DNA from: Trichobilharzia szidati
Taxonomy: Eukaryota; Platyhelminthes; Trematoda; Strigeidida; Schistosomatidae
Length of the DNA stretch: 64,000 nt
Direction: 5' to 3'
NCBI GenBank assembly: GCA_944472155.2
Contig: OX235273.1
Coordinates: forward strand, 33,267,204 to 33,331,203
Shown: positions 11,241-21,767 of the stretch, one piece after another
How positions within the stretch are numbered: the stretch's first letter is position 1
Layout: each line of letters opens with the position of its first letter
Notes under the pieces: model-generated
What the model saw: only the letters and a program-made list of their open reading frames with translations
Told to the model about the DNA's origin: nothing
Database searches by the model: none
Translations under genes and position numbers: made by a program

Positions 11241-11756
11241 CATAGTCCACTGCGGAGATCTGAATAATGAACTAGCATAAATAGCCTTCATAAACGAGGC
11301 GTCGATTATGTCCATTTGTATGAATATGTACATACGTGCTGATATTAATCTGATACACATATAAGACATGAACTATATCTGTCATTGTTCCCAGGTGAAC
11401 TGGGTGATCTCACCATGATAATCTACTAGTCAGCCATTCATATTCCTACAGGATCAAATGGGTATTCCACTTGTGTAAACTAATCGATAAAGCACCTTTA
11501 AAACAGCTAAACGGAACACCTGGTAAGATTACAGTATTCGTTTAAACACGTGATGCAAAATTAAATAGGATCAACTACCTGTGGAAATTCAAACTGTAAT
11601 TAGCCGATTCTCCTCTATGACATCAAGGAGGCGGAAACGTAAATGAGGTAACTTATAAATTCAAGCATTTACTAATTTAAGACGTTATTGTCAAATGCAA
11701 ATAATTCAGCATAGTTTCATGGTTCATTCAACATAAAATAAGTATTCTCACATTTA

Positions 11757-12350
11757 TTATTGCTCCCTTGGATTTCGAGGGGAACATAGAGCTTCAGCAA
11801 TTGATCGCCACTTCGTTATGTTCTCTGCGGTCCTCTTTAGATGGCCCCACAATTTACCATATTCTCTCATCTTGTCCACACACAATCTCCTCCATGCCAC
11901 CCTTGGACCAATGCTCAACTCATTGTTTCCCATACAAGCTCCACTCGAGCTATGACTTGGTGAGCAATGTCATTCAATGGTTTCCTCAGTGCCGTGTGTC
12001 CCATCCATCCCCATTTTCTCCAGCATTCTTTTTGAGCAATAGGTTCTTGGATGGTTCGTTCCAGAGTTTCTCGTTGTGAATTATTTCGGGCCAGGAAGGC
12101 AGCTGTTGAAAAAGGTCTGCAGTGGCCTGTTTAAAACGCTTTTCGTGACGTGCCAACCTTCAGACTCCTATAGAGAACTGATTGACTTAACATTGGTTTT
12201 GAAAATTGGAATTTTGTTCCTGATCTTGACTGCAGGAGATTTCTGCACTGATTTCAGATTATTGAAGGTCTATCTTGCCTTTCCAATTTTGGTTTTGATA
12301 TCCTACCGCCAATAATTAAAACGATGCTACCTGAAAGGATGAGTGAAGGA
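11757..12350 (-). mobile_element. SR2-like RTE fragment in serpin intron
   Basis: The same 3'-end signature (conserved GGTTCCACTCGA-type segments, C-terminal coding remnants, AT-rich tail) read on the minus strand. No frame survives for more than about 60 codons. Confidence 0.8.
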
Positions 12351-13240
12351 AGTGACCTCCTTCTTTCTTGCATCTGCACAACAATATATTTGGCAATCAA
12401 AGTGATATAGCTCATGACCTGATTACTCATCACAGGCAAAGGTACAATCGCTATTAAAATGACAAGACATACAATGAATTCGACCTAAACAAAACAATTC
12501 AACATAATAGTGACATATAGTCATTAGGATTCCAAGTGGTAGGTAGGATAGTTAAGATATGACTAATAGCGTATGGTAGGCAATGAAATAATGGTAAAAC
12601 GCTGAAGGATGGACTAAGAAATAAGACTGTAACATAATACACATAATAGATCATGAAAAGTCAGTTATTTGAAATATTACCAAAATCAGAAAACCCACCA
12701 ATGTGGTATAAACAACCATTGGAACATAATTTGTATTATTTAGTCTATTCCACAGACTTCTCACAGACATTCACCATAGTTAGGAGTATTAGAAGGATGA
12801 ACAGTGTTTAAGGATGTTAAAAGGATGGAACAAGCAATAAAATGGTAATTAAAGGCAGTGCGGCACGGACAATAAAGCCTTTCTCCACGTAAACAATAAG
12901 TTTTTCCGCATGTATATATATATGTAGATGTGGAAGTATTTTTTTTGTGGTGACTGTACCACTGAATCATATCCACGATTTGTGAGGCAAACCAGTTACA
13001 TCAGAAAGGTTAGACCTACACTTACCACAAGGTGCTTATATACAAAGTATAGTAAAGGGTGCAGCAGATATTCGAAATATGTAAATAGTGGAAAAACCAC
13101 CTATTAGATGGTTGAAGATATAAGTAACCACCAGAACAAATTTACCTCTTTTTCATTTCCGAATCCTCAACAGGATAGAACAGAGGCGGTCAATTACAGT
13201 TTGAATTTATTCAGGTAGCTGGAGTTTGTGCACATACTTA
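12351..13240. other. Serpin intron sequence, nothing recognised
   Basis: AT-rich, with no exon-like frame supported by splice sites. Confidence 0.5.
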
Positions 13241-13244
13241 TGTG

Positions 13245-13665
13245 ATTTTACAGGTTTCACCACAAACTGACATCAGTTAAAGAACCACTGAAAAACTAGG
13301 GACTACTGCACAGCTATTTTTTTTCTAGTATGAGACTCTTGAGCAGTACATACCCAGCGGGATCCACCAAGCCAGATAAGAGGACAGTTACACGCCGATG
13401 ACATTGACTTGTGGTTGCGCTACATGCTTATATATATATATATATATATCACTAATTGGAAGATGGTTATCATGGGTCATTGGATCGAGCTCGTCTTGTA
13501 AGCGAGAGATCCTGGCTTGATCCTCGGTGAATCACAGCTGCGCAGTGCTGAAGACTCTCAAACAAACACAACACAGCTATCCAGTACTCCCTGGTTTCCC
13601 AATGGTTCTGTAACTGATGTCAGCTCATGATCAAACCTGCGCCAAACCAAAATCCTTGAAAATTA
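13245..13665. mobile_element. Sm-alpha-like SINE inverted pair around (TA)n
   Basis: The minus-strand copy (about 13430-13250) and the plus-strand copy (about 13470-13665) meet at a (TA)n tract (13430-13448). Each ends with a form of AACTGATGTCAGCTCATGAT and carries a degraded hammerhead domain. The plus copy also keeps a tRNA-like head (CATTGGATCGAGCTCGTCTTG). Confidence 0.75.
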
Positions 13666-14525
13666 TACGAGAATTTACGCTGAGGGTTTAAGAGGGATAC
13701 TGCAAAAATTTCATATGTTCCATATGCCTGTTTTGAAGGTATTTTATGAATATTTTTCAACTGCTAAAATATCTCTTGCACTGTTCATATAAGGATAAAA
13801 CTTAGGCTCTGTGGTGGAGTATAGCTCCATTATGGATAAAAATTTTATTTTGATAAAGTCACACACAGTGTTTGTTATACAGTAATTTTTACTAATGACA
13901 TTTTGAGCACAGAAGTCAAACTAGTAGATCGGGGGTAGTCAGATTATCAGAACATAAGAATTTATCTAAGGTTAAAATGACTAACCCTGTGAAGATAAGT
14001 AATTTAGAAAAAGGCTCAGCGATTGCACTGCATGCATTAAAACACAACCACACAATAGGGTGGGAGAGAGTTACATTTCTAAGAGGTAATATAGGTAGAT
14101 GGAGAGAGAGATCGATTACTGAATCCTACCTGTTTCATCGAGTCTACACCTAACACATGCAGTAGAAGTGACTCAACGCAAATACCAGAGATATGGAAGA
14201 TATTATCACCACTAGTCAAATCAGAGGATAATCCATAATGTTAAAATGTCTTTCAATTCACAATATAACATTCTAACTAATATTATTATTTCCGAATGTA
14301 CGTTTTCTGATATTGATTTTATTCATGTATATATATTCATGTATTTTACTCATGCATATAAATGAACCAAGAAAGTTGTGTGAGTACCTAGATATGATTA
14401 TGAGCAGCAGTAAATTGTTCTCGAAACATGGTCATCAGTCGATATTACTGTATAACACTGTTTGACTTTAGCCATAATGTAATCTGTTACACCATTTACG
14501 ATACTATACTCGGAAACACACCTTG
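13666..14525. other. Serpin intron sequence, nothing recognised
   Basis: No conserved motif or element was recognised in this AT-rich stretch. Confidence 0.5.
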
Positions 14526-14529
14526 CTAT

Positions 14530-15190
14530 GACTTTTATCCTCACCCGTTAATAATAATAATAGCTTTATTCCAAACAGTATTCGTGGTACAGGTATGGAA
14601 TTTTCAGCGTGCATTACAATATTGCATCTAATTACCTCACAAATTTTGTAAGATTTTAAAAATAAAAAGCAACAACAACAAAAAGAAAAAAAGATAAACA
14701 AAAGAAATAAAAAAGAACAGCATTGCATTCACATATTTAAACAATACACCACAGGATATGAAATATAAAATTAGTGTGTAATAGAAGATGTGAGCAACAA
14801 TATAATAGTAACACAGAAAGGAAAACAAAAACTAATGGGAACTATTTGTTAGAGTGCCGCAGTAAGTTGATCGTGTCATACCTATCGGATTTCTCATCAC
14901 ATAACAGCTTTGCCAGATAAGGTATTGTGGAGTTTTGTACTTGGTAGTCCTATCATATAGCCTCGTATAGTTGCTTCTAGTTCTACCAGATGAAATGGAA
15001 GGAGAGAGATGCGTACAGAGAGGATGCTCAGGGTCTGACAATATAGCAGTCGCTAGTTTCTTGCATGACATTATATGTCTATCCACAATGTCTAACAGCT
15101 TTTAGTGCCCTACGCAACAAAGCAAAATCTTTCTTAAGTAGTCCAGGAAAGATTAATGGCTTTGACTTTGTCAGTGTAACCTAAAAAGTT
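14530..15190 (-). mobile_element. L2/CR1-like LINE 3' end
   Basis: Minus strand: FPGLLKKDFALLRRALKAV, then ILSDPEHPLCTHL, and YDRTTKYKTPQYLI. These match by eye the C-terminus of the better copy at 60770-58475. The 3' end around 14540-14600 (GGTACAGGTATGGAATTTTC on the plus strand) is shared with 22500-22550 and 58550. It ends only about 50 bp before the last serpin exon. Confidence 0.82.
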
Positions 15191-15237
15191 TTTCTATTTC
15201 TTTTTTTCTGTTTTTCTGTTGTTGTTTTTTTGGCTAG

Positions 15238-15405
15238 ATAAATGAAATGCGCACATCATCATGTAATCTCACTCGATTTTGTGGTAAAAAATTGACTGAA
15301 CCAGCAGATATTACAATGAAAGTTGATCATCCATTCTTTTTAATAATTCTATGGAATAATGAAATACCTGTATACCTTGGACATATTATTGAACCAGAGA
15401 ATTGA
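15238..15405 (+). CDS. Serpin, terminal exon with reactive-centre loop
   Basis: A polypyrimidine tract and TAG acceptor (15235-15237) precede 56 codons ending in TGA. Phase matches the donor at 9207, across a 6.03-kb intron filled with repeats. The exon starts INEMRTSS, where inhibitory serpins have a small-residue hinge (the EEGTEAAAA type). It ends DHPFFLIILWNNEIPVYLGH, which is the standard serpin C-terminus (HPF...I...LG). The loop from the hinge Glu to HPF is about 31 residues, close to normal. The hinge lacks the alanine run, so it may be non-inhibitory or an atypical inhibitor. Confidence 0.9.
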   Translation: MNEMRTSSCNLTRFCGKKLTEPADITMKVDHPFFLIILWNNEIPVYLGHIIEPEN

Positions 15406-15654
15406 TTTATTTTTATTTTTAGTTTTAAGAAAACAAAACAAACAACCAACCAACACTCTTATTATAATAATAATAATAATTAAACACTGATTCCTGTACT
15501 CAGAAAAAAAAAAATTCTTTTTGTTAACACCATTTTTATTTTAAGTTTCTGCATTCTTATATTCATTTTAGTTCAAGAAAACAATACATATATATATGAC
15601 ATGAAAAAAACAGAAAGACTTTTATTAGCTTTAACTGTTATTGCTAAATAATTT

Positions 15655-15870
15655 GGTAGTTCCAACTGATCGCCAACGTCGACAAGCGATGTTAGCTGAC
15701 ATAGGATAGGGTTGGGAAAGATTTAAGATCGGTCATAAAAAAACATGGAAACAATTCATGAAGCAATTGACTGTTGATTTGAGATACACACAAAAGAAGC
15801 GCCGACTGCCTGGTAAGATAGTTCACAATGATAAGAATCAAGATTTAGAGGACTTTGTTCACACTAATTA
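15655..15870 (+). mobile_element. SR3-like RTE 3'-end fragment
   Basis: Plus strand: QRRQAMLADIG, then GHKKTWKQFMKQLT and KKRRLPG, the family's C-terminal block (compare PRRAMLADIGPGWKRA near 27330). Short and degraded. Confidence 0.75.
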
Positions 15871-15964
15871 AAATAGTCCTTAGTGAAATAGATGTATTCG
15901 CCGTATTGTGATTTTCTAAATTCTGTAAATCTGCATTATTTTTCTATGTATTTATTCTTTTTAT

Positions 15965-16345
15965 GTTATATCACGGATTGATATCAGCTAGAGAAACATT
16001 GTGCGTCGGTGGCACACTGGTTAGGATGCTTGCCGACCATGCACATGGTCCGGGGTTCGATCCCCCGGCCGACGCACTCCTTTACCTCGCTATGCCAGAA
16101 ATAAAGCTGATAAAGAGGAAAGGTTGGGCATGAGGCTAGCAATCTCATCCTGTAAAAATAAACACTGCTACAGAAACTTCAAGCCTCTAGCTTGAAGCCC
16201 TATGTTCCACTGGGAACGTGAAGGAATAAAAAAAAATAAAATAAAAAAGAGAAACATTGAAAGCCAAGGAGTATTGGAAAGCCACTTCATTCTTCTTTGG
16301 GACACTTGAGCAGTACACAACCTTGCCTCCATATTAAATGGAAAC
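15965..16345 (-). mobile_element. Sm-alpha-like SINE, split by a younger SINE
   Basis: Joining 15965-16001 with 16260-16345 gives, in reverse complement, the Sm-alpha 3' half: a GTACTGCTCAAG end, a degraded hammerhead domain, the AGTATTGG/CTCCTTGG segment and the CTGATATCAAT end. The interrupting DNA is the SINE at 16002-16247. Confidence 0.72.
16002..16247 (+). mobile_element. tRNA-headed SINE with SR2-like 3' tail
   Basis: The head (16002-16078) folds like a tRNA: GCGTCGG at the 5' end can pair with CCGACGC, there is an A-box-like TGGCACACTGG and a perfect B box GGTTCGATCCC. After an unrelated body comes TTGAAGCCCTATGTTCCACT (16192-16211), identical to the 3' end of SR2 copies (for example the reverse complement of 10575-10600), then an A-rich tail. 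A 12-bp duplication AGAGAAACATTG (15990-16001 and 16248-16259) flanks it exactly. It was therefore mobilised by LINE-type target-primed insertion, probably by SR2 machinery. Confidence 0.85.
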
Positions 16346-16359
16346 TAGAACATTCAGGT

Positions 16360-16475
16360 TAGGAGGCGACTCCGTTGGTCAAGCTGCTGAAGTTTACTAA
16401 ACAAGGATGGAACAGCTGTTCAGTACTCCCTGGTTTTCCAATGGTTCTCTAAATGATATCAATCTGTGATCTGAT
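16360..16475 (+). mobile_element. Sm-alpha-like SINE 3' half
   Basis: GCTGCTGAAG, a degraded ribozyme stem, ACAGCTGTTCAGTACTCCCT and the TTCTCTAAATGATATCAAT end match the 3' half of the family. It faces away from the minus-strand copy at 15965-16345. Confidence 0.75.
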
Positions 16476-16673
16476 ATGAAATCACCAAAATGTACACATT
16501 AGATCACAGGAAATATTAAAAAGACGGTTGCAACGAAGAAAATTTTCTTCTCAATGAGGATATCAATTAGACTATACACTCGTGTACTTATAATAAATGG
16601 GTGGGAAAGTTTCTGAACTAATTCCGGTCAAGGGTCAGATTAATGAAATCGCAAATACAGACTAAAATGCAAT

Positions 16674-16839
16674 AATAAACAGGAAGATCGGATGAAAACA
16701 TTGCAGGATCATAATTAATGAGAAAATTAACCTTTTAGGCAATTAAGGATTGAAATTATAGTAGTTATATAAATAAACAGGAAGATTGGAAAAGAAGGGT
16801 AATGGGACAATCAATATTGAGAGAATTAACTTTTCAGGA
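16674..16839. repeat. Tandem duplication, about 98-bp period
   Basis: AATAAACAGGAAGAT begins at 16674 and again at 16772. Both are followed by related sequence ending AATTAAC(C)TTTT(A/C)AGG. The copies are diverged. Confidence 0.7.
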
Positions 16840-17075
16840 TGGCCATGGTAGAGACAATGGTTGGACGTATTTCTTTTGGATATATAGCGTGAGCTTGAAC
16901 TTTTGGATAGCTATCATCTCAGCTTTTCCCAGATGCCTTGATTTTACTTCCTTTGAGAGGTTTGATCGTACTTTGTGTATGACTTTGAATGACTTTCAAA
17001 TAGAGCTGGATGTCCTTAGTTCACGAGATGTTCTGTTACTGAACTAAAGACACACGTGCGTTCTCCCTTCGCCAT

Positions 17076-17600
17076 TCAGGCTGGATAGTGTTGCCTAGCG
17101 CGTTTTACAAGCGGAAGCATGATACGCCCGACGTACACAGCTCCACACAAGCAAGTTGATTGGTATATGCATGCTGAAGTGACCCAAAACGACAGCATGT
17201 CTTTCACTTGCTGGTTGAATAGTTGCTTGCAAGAAAATGGCACTCGTAAGCTGGCGGCGAAGCGCGTTTTACTTAGAGATTTCGAAAGCCGTTTACGGAG
17301 GGTTTCTGCTTCATGACCGCTTTTAAATTCACGATTAAGCATAAGCATTTTGGGGGGGGCGACTTGGACATGTTGAAAATCTTTCTTTCGTTTTAAATTC
17401 TTGTCCATGAATTTATATGGGAAACCACTTTCCATCGAGAAGATTTACTTCGCTGCTACCGTCTTCTTATTATTTCTTATGATGTGAAACCGGTCAGATC
17501 CGTGCAAACTAATACTGGGAAATTCTTTTTCCTTGGACAGTTTATGTTATTGTAGTTTCATTGGGATAAACTCCTGTACCTTTTTGTTTTTTTTAAGTTT
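17076..17600 (-). mobile_element. Penelope-like element, RT-GIY-YIG linker fragment
   Basis: A 119-codon minus-strand frame ends CIYQSTCLCGAVYVGR, the start of a GIY-YIG endonuclease domain with the element-typical Cys pair (CLC). The upstream residues (ETLRKRLSKSLSKTRFAASLRV) resemble the linker between RT and endonuclease. It is truncated after the first third of the domain. Confidence 0.78.
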
Positions 17601-18004
17601 ATCACTTTGAACTGATACAGTATTGACAACACAATAAGAAGACGTAATTTATGTGAAACGTGTAATGTATTGGCGCAACACACTTCGGATATTCTAATCA
17701 CACACGTACTTGTCATACACAGTTTTGTAAGAGTTAGACTTGGATTAACTTCGACCTAACAATAACCACTCTTACAAAACTTCTTCACCGCTTATGGCCT
17801 TAATCGTACTCTGCCTAACGTGCAAGTACTAACGAACGGAATCAAGGTTAAAAGACCTGAGATGGCAGGTATGACTGGAACAGAATTGTATTTACACAAA
17901 AGGGATATGGAATTTGATAAGAAATAAGAGGTATACACTTATCTGCAGGTGAGACGGTGGTAAGCTCGGAGAGTGTGCTAGGTGAAAGCACAGTGAGAGA
18001 GCGA

Positions 18005-18108
18005 AACCGAAACCGTACAGGAGGTTCACGAATACAAAGTGGAAGTGGGGTTAAAGGTCATGGTGAGTTCGTTCAAACAAAAGTTCGAAGGTACAATGTA
18101 CACTACAG
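18005..18108. repeat. 104-bp direct repeat, copy 1 (start of 3' LTR)
   Basis: Nearly identical to 19394-19497, with a few differences seen by eye. In minus orientation it begins TGTAGTG after a purine tract, as an LTR should. Confidence 0.8.
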
Positions 18109-18586
18109 GTTATCCCCCCTTAGAAGGTTGGTGGGATAACAGCAAGCTTCGATATATATAAAAGTAGCAAGGTTGTGTACAATAACAGTGAATGAACAAG
18201 ATAGTGTGAAGATAGTAATAAAATAGTTTTTTCGTTAAAAAAAATATATATATTGTGATAGGAAAGAATGAAGGAAAAAAAATTAAGGCAATTTATGGGT
18301 ACTATGTACCTGATCCATGGCGTAAGATGGAATATAAGAAGAAATAACGCTGGTGCCTTGGGTCGATTTCAAGCTTCTGAGTTCTCTGGGGGTTTTTTTA
18401 TATCGTTTATTTTTACTATCTTTTTTTTAAATATCTGTTTATTTAGTTTTTTTTTAAACGACCTACTATTACGAGCTGAATTACGTGGAAATCTGATGGT
18501 TTACCTCCGTTACCCAGGTTGTTATAACGGGAAGGTGACTCATTATGTCTAATTTTCATCTTAGACTAATGCTCCATCCTTCCTCG

Positions 18587-19006
18587 TCAACCAAAACTAG
18601 AAGTAATACCAAAGGCAATCGATATACCAGTATTTACCAATAGCTGATAGTGTTGCATGAGATCCATGCCAATAATACCGGTAGTTACATCTGCCACAAG
18701 GAAAACCCAGCGAAATGACCTACGTAAGCCTATGTTAAGATCTAGGAACCTTTTACCGTACGTTGTGATTGGCGAACCGTTTGCGGCGCGAAGCTGTAAG
18801 GAAAGTGGCTTCTGGCGCTCTTCAAATGTTGGTGGAATCACGCTAATTTCCGCCCCAGTGTCAATCAGGAAGCGTATCCCAGTGTTACGGTCAGTAACAT
18901 AGAAGAGGCGACATGGAAGTGGTTCGCCATCGACGTTAGTCGCCAATACGTGCTGGCTTACTGGTTTCCCGATTGCTGGACATCGAAGGTGCACGGGCGA
19001 GTACAC
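18587..19006 (-). pseudogene. Gypsy aspartic protease
   Basis: The 139-codon frame has FLIDTGAEISVIPP (catalytic Asp), then TTYGKR and FRWVFLVADVTTGIIGMDLM, giving the complete catalytic core of a retropepsin. Related by eye to the protease at 3020-2640 but a different family. It continues from gag in another frame. Confidence 0.88.
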
Positions 19007-19393
19007 TTTTGGGCCTTGTCACCATAACGCCGGTGATACCAGCACACTCCAGGTTGGGAATTTTGAGACCTACGACGCCTGCTGCCAGCTGGTGAAGAAG
19101 ATCTACCACGAGTCAAGCTGGTGCGGCTATTTGAGCAACTTCTAGGTCTCATACCGAGTCTTAACTTACATATCTCCTCATATAGCTTAGTTATGTGGGC
19201 CACCACATCTACGTTTGATGACCCCTCAGCAGAGGAGTTCTTAGTCTGCGTGGGACTAGAGGTAACGGCAGCCGAAATGTTCGTGTTGGATGTAGTAGTC
19301 TCTACTACTCTATCGGCTGCTTCAGCTAGTTCAGATAAGGGGGAATGGCTGATTGGAGCTAAAATGGTCTGAATCGCCTGTGGTAATCGTTGT
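18958..19393 (-). pseudogene. Gypsy gag C-terminal part
   Basis: Minus strand: the frame runs from PQAIQTILAPISHSPLSELA through SPTQTKNSSAEG to an Arg/Ser-rich stretch and CWYHRRYGDKAQKC, a zinc-finger-like Cys/His motif common in gag of schistosome Gypsy elements. N-terminal gag is absent; the frame starts directly at the LTR piece. Confidence 0.8.
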
Positions 19394-19497
19394 AACCGAA
19401 ACCGTACAGGAGGTTCACGAATACAAAGTGGAAGTGGGGTTAAAGGTCATGGTGAGTTCGTTCAAACAGAAGTTCGAAGGTACAATGTACATTACAG
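19394..19497. repeat. 104-bp direct repeat, copy 2 (remnant of 5' LTR)
   Basis: Matches 18005-18108. Its inner end joins gag directly, so the rest of the 5' LTR and the leader were deleted. Confidence 0.78.
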
Positions 19498-19625
19498 TTT
19501 TTATAGAATGCAAGAAGGCATGAATAATTACAATATAGGTCAGATTGTATACAGGTCAAGGTCACAGTTTTATGTCAAGTTATACACTGACAATTTAGTT
19601 TCTCTTAGGTGGACTGCAAAAAGAC

Positions 19626-19627
<2 letters not shown>

Positions 19628-19660
<33 letters not shown>
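19628..19660. repeat. (TA)n microsatellite
   Basis: About 16 TA units. Confidence 0.95.
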
Positions 19661-19661
<1 letters not shown>

Positions 19662-20165
19662 CTGATTGATTTGGTTCCGAGTGGAACACAGGGCTTCAAC
19701 AGCTGCTCTACACTTTGTTCTATTTTCTGCTCTCTTCTTTAGCTGGGCCCACGATTGCCCATATTCTCCCATCTTATCCTCAAACAATTTCCTCCATATT
19801 ACCCTCGGAGCAACGACAGACTCATCATTTCCCATTCGAGTTCCACTCGAGTGATAACCTGGTGCGTAATGTCATTTAACAGTCTCCTCAGTGGTGTGTG
19901 TCCGATCCATCTCCATTTTCTTCAGCACATTTTGTGAGCGATAATTCCTTGGATTGTTCGTTCCCAGAGTTCCTCGTTGTTAATTCTTTCTGGACGGCCA
20001 TTCAATCTTCAATATCTTGTCAGGAAGGCAGCTGTTGATAAAATTTTGCCGTGGCCTGTTGGAAATGCTCTTCATGACGCACAGTGCAAGTTTCTGACTC
20101 CATATAACAGGACTAACTGACTTTACATCTGTGTTGAAAATCTGAATTTTCTTCTTTATTAAAAC
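19661..20165 (-). mobile_element. SR2-like RTE 3' fragment
   Basis: The minus strand has the SR2 3' end (GAAGCCCTGTGTTCCACTCG) and degraded C-terminal coding sequence. The upstream end near 20110 is the INTDVKSVSPVIWS position, matching NTNVKSVLLYGSE. Confidence 0.82.
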
Positions 20166-20608
20166 ACATAAAAAATCTCAACGCAATTAATCTGAATAGA
20201 TATCCATCATCATCATCCATTGCAAAGCACTTATTAATGTCAGGTCACAAAATCAATATTATTAATGACTGTTTCACAATTATTTCATATAACTCTAATT
20301 CAAGGTTATTGAAAGTGACGGATTAATCACATACATCCTAAACTATGTGTACAAAGCACAATTGGCTTCAACCTTCACTTACCGTTAACTACTTGACCTA
20401 TTTAAATATGATTGGTCATCATTATGTACTATTGTTTTATATAACTGAGCAATTGTCATGCATTTTTTAAAATTTTATTATTGTGAACCATGCTAGTTGT
20501 AAAGCGATTGTAGAGAAACTACGAAATGACGATATCATCTCGAGGAATTTGTCCTCCAAATGCCTTATTCAAACTTATAATTGATTTTGTTTTTGGGATG
20601 TACGCAGT
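20166..20608. other. No gene seen
   Basis: AT-rich. It ends with an acceptor-like TTTTTGGGATGTACGCAG. Confidence 0.5.
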
Positions 20609-20951
20609 TGAAGAGAATCCATGAAATAAAACGAGCTCGTATTCTCATGAGAATAGATTCGTTCCTCCTTTTCGATAAATTCCATATCAGGTTCTATAGA
20701 TGTATGATCACAATAATTCAAGAAATACTGTTATCAACAGAAGTGGTGTTTCCAGATAACATCGAATCACTGAGATCAGTAGATTACAGTTCAAAGCACA
20801 TGTATATGATAATACGTATCAATATAACAAAAAAAATTGAATATCAGACATGTTTAGCCACACTGATAGGTGTTCTCGAACAAGAAAATACATATGTCAT
20901 TAAAGCCATCATCCTTTCTATAGTAGATCACCGACTCTTCAGACCTTCAGA
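20609..20951 (+). CDS. Exon-like open frame, unidentified
   Basis: An open frame of 114 codons lies between a good acceptor (ACGCAG, to 20608) and a good donor (GTGAGT from 20952). It starts LKRIHEIKRARILMRID and ends VIKAIILSIVDHRLFRPS. Its composition is rich in Ile, Leu and Arg with few low-complexity runs. No family was recognised and no neighbouring exon was found. It may be an internal exon of a host gene or chance; no function is proposed. Confidence 0.4.
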
Positions 20952-21114
20952 GTGAGTTTGTTAACCATTTAGCCACTTAGATTTGAAAGCGTACATTCTA
21001 CTAGGAACCCATGGGAATAATACTAATAATTCATCAGGTTGCGAATAAATTGATGAAGACCTTTGAATACTGAACGTTCAAACTATCTGAAGACATCATA
21101 ATTGGCTTACGGTA

Positions 21115-21365
21115 ACCTGAACACTGCATACGAGAGAAACACGTCCAGCCAATACTGCTACTGTGGTTTACTGTGAAACCTATTCACTCATAAATTCTAT
21201 ATTACTTTCGTTTACTTATCTGATATTGATTTCAGTAGTATATTTATGCATAGTATCACTCACAGACGTTTTTGAACTGTAATCTATCGATCTTAATGAT
21301 TCGGTCTTATTCAAACATTAATGCTGTTAATAAAAATAATAATAATACAGTTATTATTCTCTATC
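21115..21365 (+). repeat. Unclassified dispersed repeat, copy 1
   Basis: Related by eye to 22740-22985. Shared blocks include CTGTGAAACCT, TTCTGAACTGTAATCT-like and CATTAATG(C/G)TGTT. No coding potential. Confidence 0.6.
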
Positions 21366-21474
21366 TGTAAACAAGAAGCCTCTTTGCATGCGATTACAGT
21401 TCAAAGGTGACGTACCAAGCAAAATAATTAACCAAAAAGTTGAAAAAATAGGTTCAAAGAGTGTTTAATGCCAG

Positions 21475-21664
21475 TAAGCCTCAGCTTATGTTTTTCATAG
21501 AATCGTTTGTCGTTGCGAAACTGAAAGACGAAGTGCCTAGGCCAGTCACATTCTATTATATCTATCAATTCAACTACTTTTGTGGAGCCAGTTGTATTGG
21601 CCATTGCTCCAGGAACCTAATTTTTCATGCTCGCTCTGCAACACCTAACAGTTTGGCTAAATAA
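21475..21664 (+). mobile_element. Penelope-like GIY-YIG fragment
   Basis: Plus strand: YIYQFNYFCGASCIGHCSRNL aligns with the YQFTCRCGAKYIGRSTR block at 23760. The YIG tyrosine is changed to Cys (SCIG). Confidence 0.65.
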
Positions 21665-21767
21665 AAATGTAGTGAAGCTATTTAACAGTCCGGGGTTTGA
21701 TCCCCTGCACACTTGATATCTATGGTCGGCCTGCAAAATTTGGGCTACCGATATCAAATGCTGAAAA

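Larger units (their letters stand above)
17624..19496 (-). mobile_element. Defective Gypsy element with gag-protease and 3' LTR
   Basis: Minus strand: a 104-bp piece that matches the start of the 3' LTR (19497-19394) is joined directly to the gag C-terminus and protease. Then comes unrelated AT-rich sequence, a purine tract (AAGGGGGGATAACC, 18122-18109) and an LTR beginning TGTAGTGTACATTG at 18107. The pol region and most of the 5' LTR are deleted. The left end of the LTR (about 17624, reading TGACAACACAATAAG on plus) is a guess. Confidence 0.7.

Noticed and set aside
16002..16078. Functional tRNA gene
   Set aside because: The head can form an acceptor-like stem and has a perfect B box, but the anticodon arm does not fold properly and it continues into a SINE body with a LINE-like tail and target duplication.
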